A program made the translations under genes and the position numbers. From the NCBI GenBank assembly GCA_013399855.1, contig VXAY01005593.1, positions 620,001 to 684,000 on the forward strand: 64,000 bases of DNA, read 5' to 3'. The stretch is from Oxyruncus cristatus (lineage: Eukaryota; Chordata; Aves; Passeriformes; Cotingidae). Under the pieces are notes generated by a model. The model had not been told where the DNA came from. It searched no databases and saw only the letters and a program-made list of their open reading frames with translations. Shown piece after piece: positions 61,601 through 64,000 of the stretch (the first letter of the stretch is position 1; each line of letters begins with the position of its first letter).

Positions 61601-64000
61601 AAGTAAGGGCTGAAGTAAACCAGAGCCTACTTTTCCTGATAGAAAAGATGATCCTAGAGTTTTTTTTTCCCCAGGAACGAGTGTCTCCTCTTTTGGACTG
61701 AAATTTTAAAAGCTTTAGTGACTGAAAGATAAGGCAGGAATCTGGTCCTATTGATATGTAAATGAGAAACAATAGTGACCCCAGACTCGTTTAAAAGTCT
61801 CTTGATTTCAAATGGAGAGAAAGGTGGAAATGAAAAGAGAAAAGACATGGTTTGCTTGTCGAATCTCCCTGTCTGTCTGATCAATGGAAATGCAATAAGC
61901 CAACTACCCTTAAGGAAGCAAAACATAAAACTAAAGAAACTATTGATCTTATCTGAGGTTTTGTTCAACCTAAGGAAGCAGAAAATAAAGGGGTAAAATA
62001 TTCAAACTCTTTTTCATTTTGTCTGAATTGCCCAAATCAGTCTTAGAGGAGCAGTATCTCCATTTGAAAGTTGCTAAAACCAGAGCAACTGATTTCCACA
62101 GGGAATTCTGCCTCCTGCTTCTGCCAGTTTACAACCCTGTGGTCAAACCAGAAAACATTAATAAATAAAAAAAACCCTTCTTATAATTTCTTTGCTTGTG
62201 TGAAGGCAATCTGCTTTTGTCCCTCGTTGCAGCTTTACCCCTCCAGCTTACCTTGTGATTTTAATTGCTGCCTCCCTTTTGTGGGAAGTAGAGCCCAGAA
62301 CACCTTCTCATCTTCTGTTTTTAAAAGACCAAACACAAGGCCTGCTGTAAGAGGTTCTGCTGCGTACAAGTACAGTCAGGTACAGTTATGACCATAGAAG
62401 AATCAGATCTCCAGTGACACATACTGACAGTTTCCCAAATTTCTTCTGTGATTCAATTTTTAAACTTGGGTATCTCTTTTGCTGTTCAATCATGTCCCAC
62501 TGTTTCACTGTTCTTCTTGATTCCTTGTTACCTCACCTGCTAATTAAGACCCTTCTGTAGCATATTGCACTGCACTGTTCCATTCATTACTGCATCCATC
62601 ATGCTACAAGTTAATATCTTTTGTGCCATGCTGTACAGCTGAGTTCCAAACCGTGTGTCTTGGTAATAAAGCAAATCTAAAAAATTGACTTCATGTTCTG
62701 TGGGTACATGCTATGTTGGAAAAGCATTTTCCTTGGCATGTTGTGCCTGATGGAGGAGATGGAGTACTAATGGAAATAGATTTTAGCTTCTTGCTTAAAA
62801 TGGATTGCAAACAACAAGGAGTAACAAATGAGTTTTAAAATTATGGCAGATATCTTGACAGTGCCCTGAAAGGAAGTCTTACTGGTGATATGGATCCCTC
62901 TTTAAAGAAAGCTTTTGGGAGAGCTGAGAAATAAGACATTTTTTTTTTTTCCCTCTCCATTTTAATGCTTCTGATTCAGAGGAATTGAATACCCCAAATT
63001 TTCTCATTGGTCATGGTTAAAGGAAAAAGCCATCCCTTTGCAGAGACACTGGAATTGGAGAACTCAGCACCAAACAGCAAGGCCATACAGTTCATAAGAC
63101 TTCCTTGATAGTAATTCAAAATGTCTTTGCTGAACAGAAGTGGTGAGAGTTAGTCTAATTGGAAGACCTAATATTATCCATCCCCTTTAACCTGGCTAAC
63201 CTGGGCTAAATTATTTAAAATGACTGATGAACCAGTGATTTACCACAGAAGTGTGGCCGAATTAAAGCAATATGCCAAGATGAAAGCCTTTCCACTGTCT
63301 CATCCTTCAGAAGCGGCCTTCTCTGGTTTGACCTGTTTCTGCCAAAATTAGCCAAATTGTTACAAATATATGACTTGGCCACTGTGAATTACGGCACTAT
63401 TTTTAAAAAAAATTATCTGTACACAATTAAATATTTCCTCTATCTTCCTTACTCTTGAAGATTACTTACGAATTTCTACAAGGAATTTTTACCTATGCTT
63501 TATTCATAAGCAGTTTACTACATTTAATAGTCAGAAATTGAGTTGTTTTGATGGAGTTTGCAGGTCACATGATGCTGCTTCTGTTCTCCAGTAGGATGTA
63601 TATTGTTCTTGTAATTGGAAGTCTGGTGCACAAACTTACAAATAATTTTGATTTGGCCTCTTGCCAGTATTCACCCACCAACAAAAATGGCTTCATCAAT
63701 ATTCTTGCCATAAAGCGTGTTTGATAAGTACTTGCAGAAAGAAAAAGTAAAGAAATAGTATATGTGTGCTAGGCTTTCTGGTGTAACTTTCCAGAAAATA
63801 CTTACATCATTTTTGTGAATCTGACAGACTTTTTCTCATTTCTGATTTCTTTTGTGCCCCAGAGCTTACACTTTTCCTGAGTACGGGTAAGTCTCAAAAG
63901 CTTCTTTTTAAAAAAAAAAAAATCATCTCTAAAACGAGTGTTTTTATAGCTGACCCTCAGTGCTCTGGAGATCTCATTCTAAAGCAGAATAAGAAAGAAT
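58690..64000 (+). other. AGBL1: AGBL1 intron, continuing past the right edge
   Basis: It starts with GTGAGT. I looked for the expected next segment (GLQ-x-GTRELEEMG) on the + strand and did not find it. The region holds T runs near 60480 and 62940, an A run near 63909 and no recognised repeat or gene. The longest frames are about 105 codons and look like chance. Confidence 0.75.

Noticed and set aside
1..64000. CRISPR arrays, bacterial operons, phage or endogenous retroviral genes
   Set aside because: No regularly spaced repeats, ribosome-binding-site/ORF chains, LTR pairs or retroviral protein motifs were seen. The sequence is typical of vertebrate introns.

Overview
The window is vertebrate nuclear DNA, almost certainly from a bird. 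It is A/T-rich, CpG-poor and intron-dominated. Its only recognisable dispersed repeats are three degraded CR1 LINE copies ending in the ATTCTATG-type terminal repeat typical of bird and reptile CR1, and their low number argues for a bird. There are no bacterial or viral operons, CRISPR arrays or recognisable RNA genes.

One protein-coding gene is supported. It is on the + strand and matches AGBL1 (cytosolic carboxypeptidase 4, CCP4), a metallopeptidase of the M14 cytosolic carboxypeptidase group that trims glutamates from protein C-termini and polyglutamate side chains. Four consecutive coding exons lie at 11436-11616, 49561-49690, 54400-54531 and 58513-58689. They splice in a consistent phase with GT-AG boundaries and no in-frame stop. 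They encode about 207 contiguous residues of the catalytic domain, including both zinc-binding segments, the NR substrate-binding pair and the catalytic glutamate. The 5' exons (N-terminal region and start of the catalytic domain) and the 3' exon(s) were not found and are probably outside the window.

Layout: 1-11435 is intron upstream of the first visible exon; 11617-49560 is one intron of about 38 kb; 49691-54399 and 54532-58512 are two introns of 4-5 kb; 58690-64000 is the start of a further intron. The large intron holds a 3'-end CR1 copy (about 30075-30894, + strand), a CR1 tail fragment (about 40835-40965, - strand), several long G/T-only tracts that all have T/G on the gene's sense strand (clustered at 39.3-44.6 kb), an assembly gap of 30 N inside a poly-T run (42315-42344), a perfect 12-bp hairpin (47324-47352), and sequence blocks that may be conserved regulatory elements, notably four CAGCTG E-boxes within 124 bp near 36.5 kb. 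A third CR1 copy with an internal deletion lies at about 52989-53350.

I found no novel multigene system. The most useful points for follow-up are the AGBL1 exon model and its missing neighbours, an exon-like CpG-rich block at 861-949, the strand-biased G/T tracts, the E-box cluster and the internally deleted CR1.
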